Shown: piece after piece, positions 37,294 to 45,477 of the stretch
How positions within the stretch are numbered: the stretch's first letter is position 1
How the letters are laid out: each line of letters begins with the position of its first letter
From: Bacillus sp. PK3_68
GTDB taxonomy: Bacteria > Bacillota > Bacilli > Bacillales > Domibacillaceae
Length of the DNA: 64,000 bases
Direction: 5' to 3'
NCBI RefSeq assembly: GCF_003600835.1
Contig: NZ_NQYC01000001.1
Span: forward strand, 1,754,001 to 1,818,000
Program-made: the position numbers and the translations under genes
The notes under the pieces: model-generated
What the model saw: the letters and a program-made list of their open reading frames with translations, nothing else
Told to the model about the DNA's origin: nothing
Database searches by the model: none

Positions 37294-37337
37294 CACTCAA
37301 CAAAAAGGACCTTTGATAAGGGCCTTTTTGTTGAGTG
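37294..37337. terminator. Terminator after the KGG genes
   Basis: A perfect 15-bp stem CACTCAACAAAAAGG and complement with a 14-nt loop containing extra pairing. Confidence 0.85.
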
Positions 37338-37448
37338 AAAAGAATGTCTAGATCATCAATGAAAGTCTTATTTTTCGCAGTCTGACGAGAAACACAGAAA
37401 GTGAATGTTTGCCAAAAGTCTTAATCCCATCCCTCTAGAGTGACGGCA

Positions 37449-39029
37449 TCACACCGCCTTCTCCTTCTGTTGCTGTTCTTCCTTCTCTAGTTTATCTTTC
37501 GTAAGCAAACTTACAAAGATAAAGACAACAGTAGATAATGGCAGTGCATAAAACAATGGATCAACATGTGTCATTGGATAAGCAAACAATGTATCTTTTC
37601 CAAATAAAGCTTTTGATAACCCAAGGACAACAGCCTCCTTTTCGTGCAGGAACATAAACCCTAAGATGCTAACTGTAAATCCAACAATCATGCTGGCCTT
37701 AGCTCCTGCTCTCGTCGACCGCTTCCAGAAAAACGCCCCAATCATAACCGGGAGAAATCCAGCCGCACAAATGCCGAACCAAAAAGCTGTCGCCTGTGCG
37801 ATGACCCCTTCAGGCAATACATAAGACAAAGCAACTGCCGCCACAATACCGATAAGCACACCGATACGGGAAGCATCCATTCCTAAAAACGATTGAATAC
37901 CAAAGCTTTTCAAGATATCTTGCCCAAAAGCAGATCCCTGCAAATGAATAAGAGAACTGATAGTTGAAATAGCAGCCGACAATAAGGTAAGCGTGAATAA
38001 ATAGACGAACCATTCCGGCATTAAATGATTAATTAACGCGGGAATCACGAGATCTACATTTCCCTTAGCTACCTCTATGGAAAGCTTTCCTACATGCTCC
38101 TGAAAATACAAATTACTGATCGGACCGAGCATAAAAGCAGCACCTGTCATAAAGAAAATGAAGATTCCACCAACGATCACCGAACGATACAGTGCCTGAT
38201 TGTTTTTGACTGTCATAAATCGCATAACAAGCTGCGGCTGAGCTAGTACACCGATCCCGACTCCCATAACGATCGTGCTGACTAACGTCCACCAAATAGG
38301 AGAACCTAATTCCGGCATGGAGGTCCATCCGCGATGCCCTTGCTCTACTAAAGACTGAGGAACAAGATTCTTCATTGCCGTTAATCCAGCATGTCCGTCA
38401 ATCACACCTCCCACTGCTTTATAGCCCATAAACAGAAAGATAGCCATACCGACAAACATGACAACCGCTGCAAAGGCATCGGTATACATAACAGCTTTAA
38501 TTCCACCGCTTAGTACATAAAAGCCGACAATGACAGCTAATACTAACAGTGCAACATTATAATTCATTGAAAGAGTTTCCTGAAGAAAGCGTCCTCCGCC
38601 TACAAGGACAATACTCGTATAAGCAGGCATTAATACAAAAATTATGATTCCAGAAAATACAGTAATAAACTTCGATTGATAGCGCTTTCCTAAAAGCTCA
38701 GCAAATGTGTATGCTTCCAGCTTTTCCGAAAGTTTTCGAATGCGTGTCCCAAAAAAGACAAAAGAAATAAAGACCCCAAAAACAATGTTTAGAAAACAAA
38801 GCCATAATAGTCCAAATCCATATAATGAGGCCACACCGCCAAAACCAATAAGAGAAGAGGTGCTGATAAAGGTAGCTCCATAAGAAAGCGCCATGACTGT
38901 AGGATTGATTCCTCGTCCACCCACTAAATAATCAGCTTCTGACTTTGTTGTTTTATAACCGTAATAGGCAAGTGCCGACATAATACCCAAGTAAAGTAAA
39001 AGGATAGGAATTAATATAGTAAAATTCAT
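37449..39029 (-). CDS. Sodium:solute symporter family transporter
   Basis: A 526-residue SSS-family transporter with about 13 membrane helices; ADYLVGGRGINPTVMALSYGATFISTSSLIGFGG is read across about residues 33-66 in the canonical helix 1-2 region, and GGIKAVMYTDAFAAVVMF marks helix 5-6. It lies 5 nt after a 37-residue accessory gene and downstream of the 4-hydroxyphenylacetate operon, separated by a terminator-like hairpin. Uptake of an aromatic or organic acid is plausible, but the substrate is unknown. Confidence 0.85.
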   Translation of the reverse strand: MNFTILIPILLLYLGIMSALAYYGYKTTKSEADYLVGGRGINPTVMALSYGATFISTSSLIGFGGVASLYGFGLLWLCFLNIVFGVFISFVFFGTRIRKLSEKLEAYTFAELLGKRYQSKFITVFSGIIIFVLMPAYTSIVLVGGGRFLQETLSMNYNVALLVLAVIVGFYVLSGGIKAVMYTDAFAAVVMFVGMAIFLFMGYKAVGGVIDGHAGLTAMKNLVPQSLVEQGHRGWTSMPELGSPIWWTLVSTIVMGVGIGVLAQPQLVMRFMTVKNNQALYRSVIVGGIFIFFMTGAAFMLGPISNLYFQEHVGKLSIEVAKGNVDLVIPALINHLMPEWFVYLFTLTLLSAAISTISSLIHLQGSAFGQDILKSFGIQSFLGMDASRIGVLIGIVAAVALSYVLPEGVIAQATAFWFGICAAGFLPVMIGAFFWKRSTRAGAKASMIVGFTVSILGFMFLHEKEAVVLGLSKALFGKDTLFAYPMTHVDPLFYALPLSTVVFIFVSLLTKDKLEKEEQQQKEKAV

Positions 39030-39034
39030 TTATT

Positions 39035-39148
39035 TCATTCTCCTTCCCCGCGATTCCACATGACTGCTCCAAACACAACACAGCCAATCATCGATAAAAT
39101 GGTGCCAATCCAGGCAAAAGCAATTATTGGATCTTCCATGCCAAACAT
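39035..39148 (-). CDS. Small accessory membrane protein of the symporter
   Basis: A 37-residue protein, MFGMEDPIIAFAWIGTILSM then IGCVVFGAVMWNRGEGE. One membrane helix and a charged tail fit the symporter small accessory proteins that precede SSS genes in Bacillus relatives. GGAGG lies 8 nt before its ATG, and the symporter begins 5 nt after its stop. Too short for routine gene callers. Confidence 0.78.
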   Translation of the reverse strand: MFGMEDPIIAFAWIGTILSMIGCVVFGAVMWNRGEGE

Positions 39149-39194
39149 GATGAATTCCTCCTTTTATTTTTCTGTTTAAACAAAGAAAAGACTC

Positions 39195-39230
39195 ATAACT
39201 AAAGTTTGTTATGGGACAAGCTTTAGTTAT
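39195..39230 (-). terminator. Hairpin between hpaF and the symporter unit
   Basis: ATAACTAAAG and CTTTAGTTAT form a 10-bp stem with a 16-nt loop, followed on the minus strand by GAGTCTTTTCTTT. It probably ends the hpa transcript. Confidence 0.5.
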
Positions 39231-39286
39231 AAGCTAAAGGATAACCGTGCTATTAACCCTCTCAATGCAACTTTCATTTTCGTATT

Positions 39287-39687
39287 CTATTTTTCTGAGG
39301 TTGTTTTCTTATAACGGGCGTGTATATTGTTCTGCTTGTACGTGCCAGCCTCGCTAAATTCCACTAGCTCCATTGAGAGAGCCAAATAACGTTTAGCAAA
39401 AAGATCAGCAAAGTGATTCTTCATAATAGCAAACAATTCATCGCAAACCGCTTTTTTCACCGGTTCTGGGCGGCCAGCGCCGATTTTCAGTGCAGCATGG
39501 ACAAATGCATCGTCCTCTGTGCCATCGGCAATGAAATAATCATGCAATTCAATCGCCCGGGAGCGAATCCCCCGACTGGGAATACATCGTCATGAGAAAT
39601 AAGCGATTGATTGATTTTTTTTAGCAAGGCTGGAATATCTGCCTCTGCTTTTATATTATCTGTATACTCGATAATAAAGTGTGGCAT
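39287..39687 (-). pseudogene. hpaF: 5-carboxymethyl-2-hydroxymuconate isomerase HpaF, frameshifted in this sequence
   Basis: The first frame starts MPHFIIEYTDNIKAEADIPA, with the catalytic N-terminal Pro-1 of the tautomerase/CHMI family, and runs to FPVGG. The second frame continues HDYFIADGTEDDAFVHAALK through to the end. The break is at a run of five C (39569-39573 on +); one extra base gives GGIRSRAIELHDYF and a full protein of about 133 residues. As the last gene of an otherwise intact pathway operon, a one-base homopolymer error is as likely as a true mutation. Confidence 0.85.
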
Positions 39688-39704
39688 AGAAGTTCCCCCC
39701 TTTT

Positions 39705-40502
39705 TTACATCGTCTGTTTGGATGTTACTTTCGCAGAAGCGGTGCGAATGCCAAATGTCTCATCTCCTACAATAGTATTAACAAGGCGGCCAATGCCTTC
39801 TATTTCTGTAATGACCTCGTCGCCAACTTTCGTATCCACCGATCCTTTCGGTGTGCCTGTTAAAATGATATCTCCCTCGTTGAGCGTCATAAAGCTACTT
39901 AAATATTCGATCAAATAAGGAATATCGAAGACCATATCTTTCGTGTTACCTTCTTGAGTGAGCTCTCCATTGACATATGTTCTTAATGTTAGGTTCATCG
40001 GATCCGGAACAGCTTCTTTTTCAACGAACCAGGGGCCGATTGGTGTACATGTATCCCTGTTTTTCACACGCAGATTGGGACGATAGTAATTCTCCAGGTA
40101 ATCACGAATGGCGTAGTCATTAGCAACGGTATAGCCTGATACATAATCATACGCCTCTTCTCGTTTCACATTGCGTGCTGGACGGCCAATCACAACAGCC
40201 AACTCACATTCATAGTGCATATACTCTACATCTCCTGGACGTCGTGTCTGTCCACAGTGGCCAATGAATGTGTTTGGACCCTTCAAAAAAACAAGAGGTT
40301 CTTCCGGTGCTTTAAAGGACAACTCTGCAGCATGATCAGCATAATTGAGGCCAAGAGCAAAAACGGTCCGCGGTTCAACTGGCGGCAGCCATACGACCTC
40401 TTCCTTCTTAACCATTCGGCCGTCATTCAGCTGCAAACGGCCCTCATCTTTCTCTACAGCTTCGTGAATCGCTCCTGCATAAGCAACTTTTGCCCGCTTC
40501 AT
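39705..40502 (-). CDS. FAH-family HpaG2 subunit
   Basis: A 265-residue fumarylacetoacetate hydrolase-fold protein with FALGLNYADHAAEL, the metal-binding ECELAVVIG (Glu-x-Glu), VANDYAIRDYL, GPWFVEKEAV and ILTGTPKGS. In the 4-hydroxyphenylacetate pathway HpaG isomerises and decarboxylates 5-oxopent-3-ene-1,2,5-tricarboxylate. In enterobacteria the two halves are fused; here they are separate genes with a 4-nt overlap. This is the C-terminal half equivalent. Confidence 0.85.
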   Translation of the reverse strand: MKRAKVAYAGAIHEAVEKDEGRLQLNDGRMVKKEEVVWLPPVEPRTVFALGLNYADHAAELSFKAPEEPLVFLKGPNTFIGHCGQTRRPGDVEYMHYECELAVVIGRPARNVKREEAYDYVSGYTVANDYAIRDYLENYYRPNLRVKNRDTCTPIGPWFVEKEAVPDPMNLTLRTYVNGELTQEGNTKDMVFDIPYLIEYLSSFMTLNEGDIILTGTPKGSVDTKVGDEVITEIEGIGRLVNTIVGDETFGIRTASAKVTSKQTM

Positions 40503-41290
40503 TTTAAGCCCCCCTCTGCTAATTCTTGTTCAGGCACAATCGTATTTTCGAGCGCGCCCACTCCCTCTACCTCAATGCGAACAACATCGCCAGCTTTGGC
40601 AAGTGGTGCCTTTTCAGGAATGCCTACAAGCAGGATATCTCCAGCATGCAACGTCATAAAATCGGTTACGTCTGCCAATAACCTGGCTATTGGACGAATT
40701 AAATTTGCTGTTGTGTTTTCTTGGCGCAATTCTCCATTAATATATACACGGGTATGTATCTGATCAGGATTTGGCACATCTTCACGCTTGATGATCCAGG
40801 GACCGATCGGGCAAAACCCGTCACGTGCTTTTTGTCTAATAGCTGGACGATAAACACTTTCGTGTGGAATACTGACATCATTGACTACCGTATAGCCAGC
40901 TACATAATCGAATGCTTCTTCTTCACTCACTCGTGTAGCTGTACGGCCAATGACTAATCCCATTGAGGCTCCGATTTCAAGTGCTTCGATGCCTTCTGGA
41001 AGTGGAACCGGCCGTTTATGGCTATTGATTGTATTTGCCGGTTTAATGTAAAGAATCGGGGCTTTAGGAGACGCTTTGTAAGGGGCCTCATTGACCGCCT
41101 CCCCCAGCGCTTCCAAGGCTCCTTTGTAGTTTAAGAGCGTGCCATATACAGTACCGGAAACCGGTGCATCTACAACCAGCTGATCAAAGTTAAAAGACTG
41201 GCCTTCCTTCTCCACCACACCTTCCATCAGCTTCACATTGATTTCATCTGATTGCAGCGTGCCATGAAATTTCACCTTTGCTGTTACCAT
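40499..41290 (-). CDS. FAH-family HpaG1 subunit
   Basis: A 263-residue FAH-fold protein, VYGTLLNYKGALEALGEAV, ILYIKPANTINSHKRP, the VVNDVSIP segment, GPWIIKREDV and ILLVGIPEKAP. The ECE metal site seen in HpaG2 reads differently here (EALEIGASMGLVIG keeps only one Glu), as expected for the N-terminal half. It probably pairs with HpaG2. AAAGGAG before the ATG. A role as the missing hydratase is a less likely alternative. Confidence 0.82.
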   Translation of the reverse strand: MVTAKVKFHGTLQSDEINVKLMEGVVEKEGQSFNFDQLVVDAPVSGTVYGTLLNYKGALEALGEAVNEAPYKASPKAPILYIKPANTINSHKRPVPLPEGIEALEIGASMGLVIGRTATRVSEEEAFDYVAGYTVVNDVSIPHESVYRPAIRQKARDGFCPIGPWIIKREDVPNPDQIHTRVYINGELRQENTTANLIRPIARLLADVTDFMTLHAGDILLVGIPEKAPLAKAGDVVRIEVEGVGALENTIVPEQELAEGGLK

Positions 41291-41364
41291 CTCTTTTCCA
41301 CTCCTTTGACAATAGGTATAACTACTTTTATGCTCTTGTTCTCAAAGAAATCCAGACAGGGTGA

Positions 41365-41391
41365 AAGGGGAGACATTTGGCTGCTCCCCTT
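41365..41391. repeat. Hairpin between the RibF-like gene and hpaG1
   Basis: AAGGGGAG (41365-41372) and CTCCCCTT (41384-41391) form an 8-bp stem with no T tract. It may affect mRNA stability inside the operon. Confidence 0.4.
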
Positions 41392-41422
41392 CTTTCCTTT
41401 TTATTTGTTAACAAAGCAGCAG

Positions 41423-42319
41423 TTAAATGACCATGTCCTCTCTTTGAATATAATCATTCACTTCGGCTGTTTCTTTTTGTTTGCCAAACATATATTTTAG
41501 CCATTTGATGTTTACTTTTTTTCCATAGGTGTCTGCAAAACATTCTTTTAGCTGGATAAGCAAGAATGGTTGGCGGCCTATAACGGTCATTTGGTGGCAA
41601 ATGCCTTCATACGACCGGCCCTCGATTTCTGCTTCTACACGATAAACACCGAGCTTCGGCAGGCGGTAATCTTGATTAATATCCACTTTTATAAATTGAT
41701 GGTTCTTGTAAAATAGAGAGTTTTGCTTCACTTTTCCTCTCACCTCATAAGACTGACCAAGCAAGTCAGAAGCCTTCTCTACTTTTCCAGTAGCCAACAA
41801 TTCACGCACGGCAGTAGAGCTGATTTTTTCAGCTTGCTGCTCAATCTTTTGGACGGTTGTTACCTCGAATTTTCCGTATCCTGCCTCAGTGAGTGTCTTC
41901 ATGTTGCCTTTCCCTTTATGGCCATAATGGTAATCGAATCCAGCGACCACATGTTTACAGTGAAGATTCACAATATAATGCTCAATAAAGTCTTCAGGGG
42001 ACAGCTTTGCAAATTCAGGAGTAAACTTCACAATGAATAATTGATCCACACCAATCTCCTGGAAACGCTCTTCTTTTACCGGCAGTGGCGTCAAGTATGT
42101 CATTGGCTCCCGCTCAGGAAAGAGGATATCTTTCGGATGGGGATAAAAGGTCATAACATTGAATTGATAGCCTTTTTTTCTTGCCGCCGATCTTGCCGCT
42201 TCAAGAATGCCGCGATGTCCAATATGGACTCCGTCGAAAAAACCGAGCGCCAGCACACAAGGAGTTGATCCGGCTGTTGTTGGGATTTGGTTTGGATGTT
42301 CAATGTGAATCGTTTCCAT
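41423..42319 (-). CDS. RibF-like FAD synthetase in the HPA operon
   Basis: A 298-residue protein. The N-terminal nucleotidyltransferase domain is intact: LALGFFDGVHIGHRGIL, FYPHPKD, and the SSTAVRELLATG region. The C-terminal riboflavin-kinase-like domain lacks the usual GxPTAN and NxGxxPT motifs (it reads YRLPKLGVYRVEAEIEG and HQMTVIG). It may therefore make FAD from FMN without phosphorylating riboflavin. Placement between hpaC and hpaG1 suggests it raises the FAD supply for the HpaB/HpaC monooxygenase. Start ATG at 42319, with AAAGGGG upstream. Confidence 0.78.
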   Translation of the reverse strand: METIHIEHPNQIPTTAGSTPCVLALGFFDGVHIGHRGILEAARSAARKKGYQFNVMTFYPHPKDILFPEREPMTYLTPLPVKEERFQEIGVDQLFIVKFTPEFAKLSPEDFIEHYIVNLHCKHVVAGFDYHYGHKGKGNMKTLTEAGYGKFEVTTVQKIEQQAEKISSTAVRELLATGKVEKASDLLGQSYEVRGKVKQNSLFYKNHQFIKVDINQDYRLPKLGVYRVEAEIEGRSYEGICHQMTVIGRQPFLLIQLKECFADTYGKKVNIKWLKYMFGKQKETAEVNDYIQREDMVI

Positions 42320-42345
42320 TAGTTGCACGTCCCCTTTCGTTTTAC

Positions 42346-42822
42346 TTAAGCGAGCTGTCCTTCTGCAAGCTGGCCGTATTTTCCTTCAAAGAAAGTAAGC
42401 GGTGTTCCTTCACGTAAAACAATATCCTGCACTTCACCGATGAATAATGTATGGTCTCCAGCTACTTGCTTTGAATACACCTTACAGACAACATTGGCAA
42501 GCGCACCTTTAATTACTGGAACATCCTGAATGCGGTCGAATTCCGCTTCACGTTTTTCCTTGATTTGGCCGGCAAACAACATCGATATTTCTTGTTGCTC
42601 TGCTGCTAAAATGTTAACAGCAAATTTGCCGGATTCATTAATTTTCTCAAGCATTTTTGCTTTTTCACCAATCGAAATTAAGACGAGCTTTGGATTGAGT
42701 GACACGGACATGAAGGCATTTGCCGTCATTCCATGTGCTTCTCCATCCAACTCAGTTGTAATAACTGTTACACCTGTCGCAAATTTCCCCATTGCATTGC
42801 GGAATAACCGATCATCCATCAT
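42346..42822 (-). CDS. hpaC: Flavin reductase component HpaC
   Basis: A 158-residue flavin reductase of the HpaC/Flavin_Reduct family: FRNAMGKFATGVTVITT, GMTANAFMSVSLNPKLVLISI and TLFIGEVQDI. It uses NAD(P)H to reduce flavin for HpaB. Starts at 42822 after GGGGGAATC. It lies 21 nt after hpaD. Confidence 0.88.
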   Translation of the reverse strand: MMDDRLFRNAMGKFATGVTVITTELDGEAHGMTANAFMSVSLNPKLVLISIGEKAKMLEKINESGKFAVNILAAEQQEISMLFAGQIKEKREAEFDRIQDVPVIKGALANVVCKVYSKQVAGDHTLFIGEVQDIVLREGTPLTFFEGKYGQLAEGQLA

Positions 42823-42843
42823 TGATTCCCCCATTACTTTGCA

Positions 42844-43827
42844 TTAGATAATAAATTCAGGTTTCTTTTGTTCCAGCTTGGCAGCTTCTGTTTCTACGAA
42901 TTCCCCTGTTTCAATATCAAGGAATGGAGACGTTTCATTGAACCAGCTGTCCGGTGCTTTCGCTCCCCAGAACGTTTGGCGGCGTGGATCATTTAAATCC
43001 CAGCGGATCGGTTCAAAGTCCGAATCACTTGTTAAGTAATCACCGTTATACAATTCAATTCGATGACCATCCGGATCTCTTAAATATAAGAAGAAGGCGT
43101 TGGATAAACCATGACGGCCTGGTCCGCGTTCAATGCTGTCCGCATAGCCGAGTGAAGCGAGTACATCACAGCAATGAATAAGAGCTAATGGATCTGGCAG
43201 CCAGTAAGCAAAGTGGTGAAGGCGCGGGCCTTCTCCATTCATGAATGCCTGATCATGAACGCTCGGCTTGCGATGCAGCCATGCCGCCCAAATACTGTCA
43301 TCTTCTGTTGCCGTGTATTCAGAACAAGCAAATCCTAATTCGTTAATGAAAAAGTCATAGGCTTTCTGAACATCAGGCACCGCACAGTTTACATGGTCAA
43401 TGCGCTGAATTCTTGCGCCTCTATATAAGTCATAACGTTGCAGCAGACGCTCGGCTTTATCCATTTTACAGAAGAATTCAAGCGGCATCCCCGATACATC
43501 ATGGACATGAAGCGCACGACCGAGCGCATGCTGTGTTCCCTCCTCAAGCCACTTTGTTTTCAGGCCTTTTGATTGGAAAAAGACTGCAAGCTTATCAAGG
43601 TCTTCATCTTTTTCTACTTTGTAGCCGAGTGCGTAGACACCCACTTTCTCGGATTTTTTCAATACTAAGCTATGATGAACATGCTCCTCTAATCCTCTTA
43701 AATAAATGCAATCATCCTTGCTTTCTGTTTCTATAAACCCTAGCGCATCGACATAAAATTTTCTTGAACGCTCAAGATCCTTTACATTTAATACGGTTCT
43801 TGCAATACGGATAATGTTAAAATCCAT
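42844..43827 (-). CDS. hpaD: 3,4-dihydroxyphenylacetate 2,3-dioxygenase HpaD
   Basis: A 327-residue extradiol dioxygenase with two VOC domains. The C-terminal catalytic domain carries the metal ligands in RIDHVNCAVPD (His about 151), RLHHFAYWL (His about 210) and GHRIELYNGDY (Glu about 264). It opens the homoprotocatechuate ring at the 2,3 position. The start follows GGAGGCAGGGG. Confidence 0.93.
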   Translation of the reverse strand: MDFNIIRIARTVLNVKDLERSRKFYVDALGFIETESKDDCIYLRGLEEHVHHSLVLKKSEKVGVYALGYKVEKDEDLDKLAVFFQSKGLKTKWLEEGTQHALGRALHVHDVSGMPLEFFCKMDKAERLLQRYDLYRGARIQRIDHVNCAVPDVQKAYDFFINELGFACSEYTATEDDSIWAAWLHRKPSVHDQAFMNGEGPRLHHFAYWLPDPLALIHCCDVLASLGYADSIERGPGRHGLSNAFFLYLRDPDGHRIELYNGDYLTSDSDFEPIRWDLNDPRRQTFWGAKAPDSWFNETSPFLDIETGEFVETEAAKLEQKKPEFII

Positions 43828-43872
43828 TGCCCCTGCCTCCCTTTTTCTTATGAAAATATCAAACTGTGCGGA

Positions 43873-45342
43873 TTATTTTTGAATGAGCTGCTCTGAACGA
43901 TCTAAGAATTCTTTTACACGGTCTACGTACTCCTGTTTGTCATAGCCGTTGTATAGTGCGCTTGCCATTCTGACTGGATCACCAAAGAAGAAGCGCTCAT
44001 ACAATGTTTGTCTCGTTCCAAAGGCACTCATGCATACATCCCATGCCAAGCGATATAATTTCACACGGTCGTAAGCGCTTCCAGTGGCAGACTGCAAATA
44101 CTTGTCGAGATCCGGACGGATTTCTGAATTAAAGTCTGCTTCGTTTGGAATGGCCATTAAACCGCTAGCACCAAGCAATTGCATAATTTCACTGAAGCGA
44201 GGATAGATTTTCGGGTAGTAGTTACGAGCAATATTCAATGGCGTAAAGTCCGGTGTCATGATGCCCCATTTATCAACTTTAGCATTTGCTTCTGATGCCG
44301 CGACATAAGCTTTCACCGTTTCTAGTGCCATAATGATTTCAGATGCTTTTTCCTGAACGTGCTGATATTGTCCGATATTGATTGTTTCGATCATTAGTTG
44401 AACAAGGCCAAGAATAAACTCTGTTTTGGCAACATTTTTAGAAACGACTTGGTGCGTCATATGAACCACTGCATTACTTTCGTTATATGCCTGGTTACAG
44501 ACTCCTACATCACCAAGAGCAAATACGCGATCCCAAGGAACAACGACATCGTCGAAAACAACGATCGTATCCATTTCTTCAAAACGAGAACCTAGCGGAT
44601 GATCAAAATTGGACTTTCCATAATCAAATGATTCACGGCAAATGAACTTTAATCCAGGTGTGTTATTTGGAATAGAGAAAGCGTAAGCATAAGGATTTTC
44701 TTCTTCCGCTTGTTTTAATAAAGTAGAAGGGAATACCATAATTTCATCTGTAATGCCGCCTTGGGTAGCCAGCAATCTAGCGCCTTTAATTACAACGCCT
44801 TCTGATGTCTTTTCTTTAATGCGGGCTGCGATATATGGATCCGGCAGCTGAGCCGCATTCACACCCCGGTTTACTTGCGGCTGAATCAGCGTGTGAGTTA
44901 AAGATAAGTCATTTTCTCGACAGTATTCATAATATTTCGACATATTCTGAGCATAGAAAGGGTCTTGCTTGCCGAACATTTCCGATGCAGATCCGTAAGC
45001 CATCATTCCAACATTGATGTAATCCGGTGAGCGTCCCATCATTCCGTTGTTATGTCTCGCCCATTCCTGCATCATTTTACGGCGCATTTCCAAGTCTTCT
45101 TTCGTTCTTGGCTGGATAAAAGAAGTACCGACACGATCACTCGTCGTTGGCGATTCATATGTCATAAAATCTTTTTTCTTTGGATCATGCTGCATATCAT
45201 ATAACTCAGCCTGTGTTTTCATGACTCCTTTAAATGCAGGGTGCTCAGAGATTTTTCCCTTTACCTGCTCTCCATTAATCCAGACGTTCGCTTGAGCCTG
45301 GTCGACTCTCTCGATGTATTCCTTACCTGTTTTAGCTGGCAT
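43873..45342 (-). CDS. hpaB: 4-hydroxyphenylacetate 3-monooxygenase oxygenase HpaB
   Basis: A 489-residue FADH2-using monooxygenase of the HpaB family: GKEYIERVDQAQANVWING at the start, TYESPTTSDRVGTSF, the QPQVNR and GGITDEIMVFPS regions, and FGTRQTLYERFFFGDPVR near the end. It hydroxylates 4-hydroxyphenylacetate to the catechol with flavin from HpaC. AAAAGGAGAG precedes the ATG. Confidence 0.94.
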   Translation of the reverse strand: MPAKTGKEYIERVDQAQANVWINGEQVKGKISEHPAFKGVMKTQAELYDMQHDPKKKDFMTYESPTTSDRVGTSFIQPRTKEDLEMRRKMMQEWARHNNGMMGRSPDYINVGMMAYGSASEMFGKQDPFYAQNMSKYYEYCRENDLSLTHTLIQPQVNRGVNAAQLPDPYIAARIKEKTSEGVVIKGARLLATQGGITDEIMVFPSTLLKQAEEENPYAYAFSIPNNTPGLKFICRESFDYGKSNFDHPLGSRFEEMDTIVVFDDVVVPWDRVFALGDVGVCNQAYNESNAVVHMTHQVVSKNVAKTEFILGLVQLMIETINIGQYQHVQEKASEIIMALETVKAYVAASEANAKVDKWGIMTPDFTPLNIARNYYPKIYPRFSEIMQLLGASGLMAIPNEADFNSEIRPDLDKYLQSATGSAYDRVKLYRLAWDVCMSAFGTRQTLYERFFFGDPVRMASALYNGYDKQEYVDRVKEFLDRSEQLIQK

Positions 45343-45440
45343 ATAACTCTCTCCTTTTTAATAAAAGTGAAAGGCGCTTGATCAGCGGCTTATGACCTCG
45401 AGCCGCTAGTGCCTGTAACTACACACTCTTGAAAGTAGAA

Positions 45441-45457
45441 GGCGCTGGCTTAGCGCC
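45441..45457 (-). repeat. Hairpin between hpaE and hpaB
   Basis: GGCGCT/AGCGCC stem with a 5-nt loop, 21 nt after the hpaE stop. It has no strong T tract on the minus strand, so it is more likely a processing or attenuating stem than a full terminator. Confidence 0.4.
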
Positions 45458-45477
45458 CTCTCTTTTAAATGTTCCGT

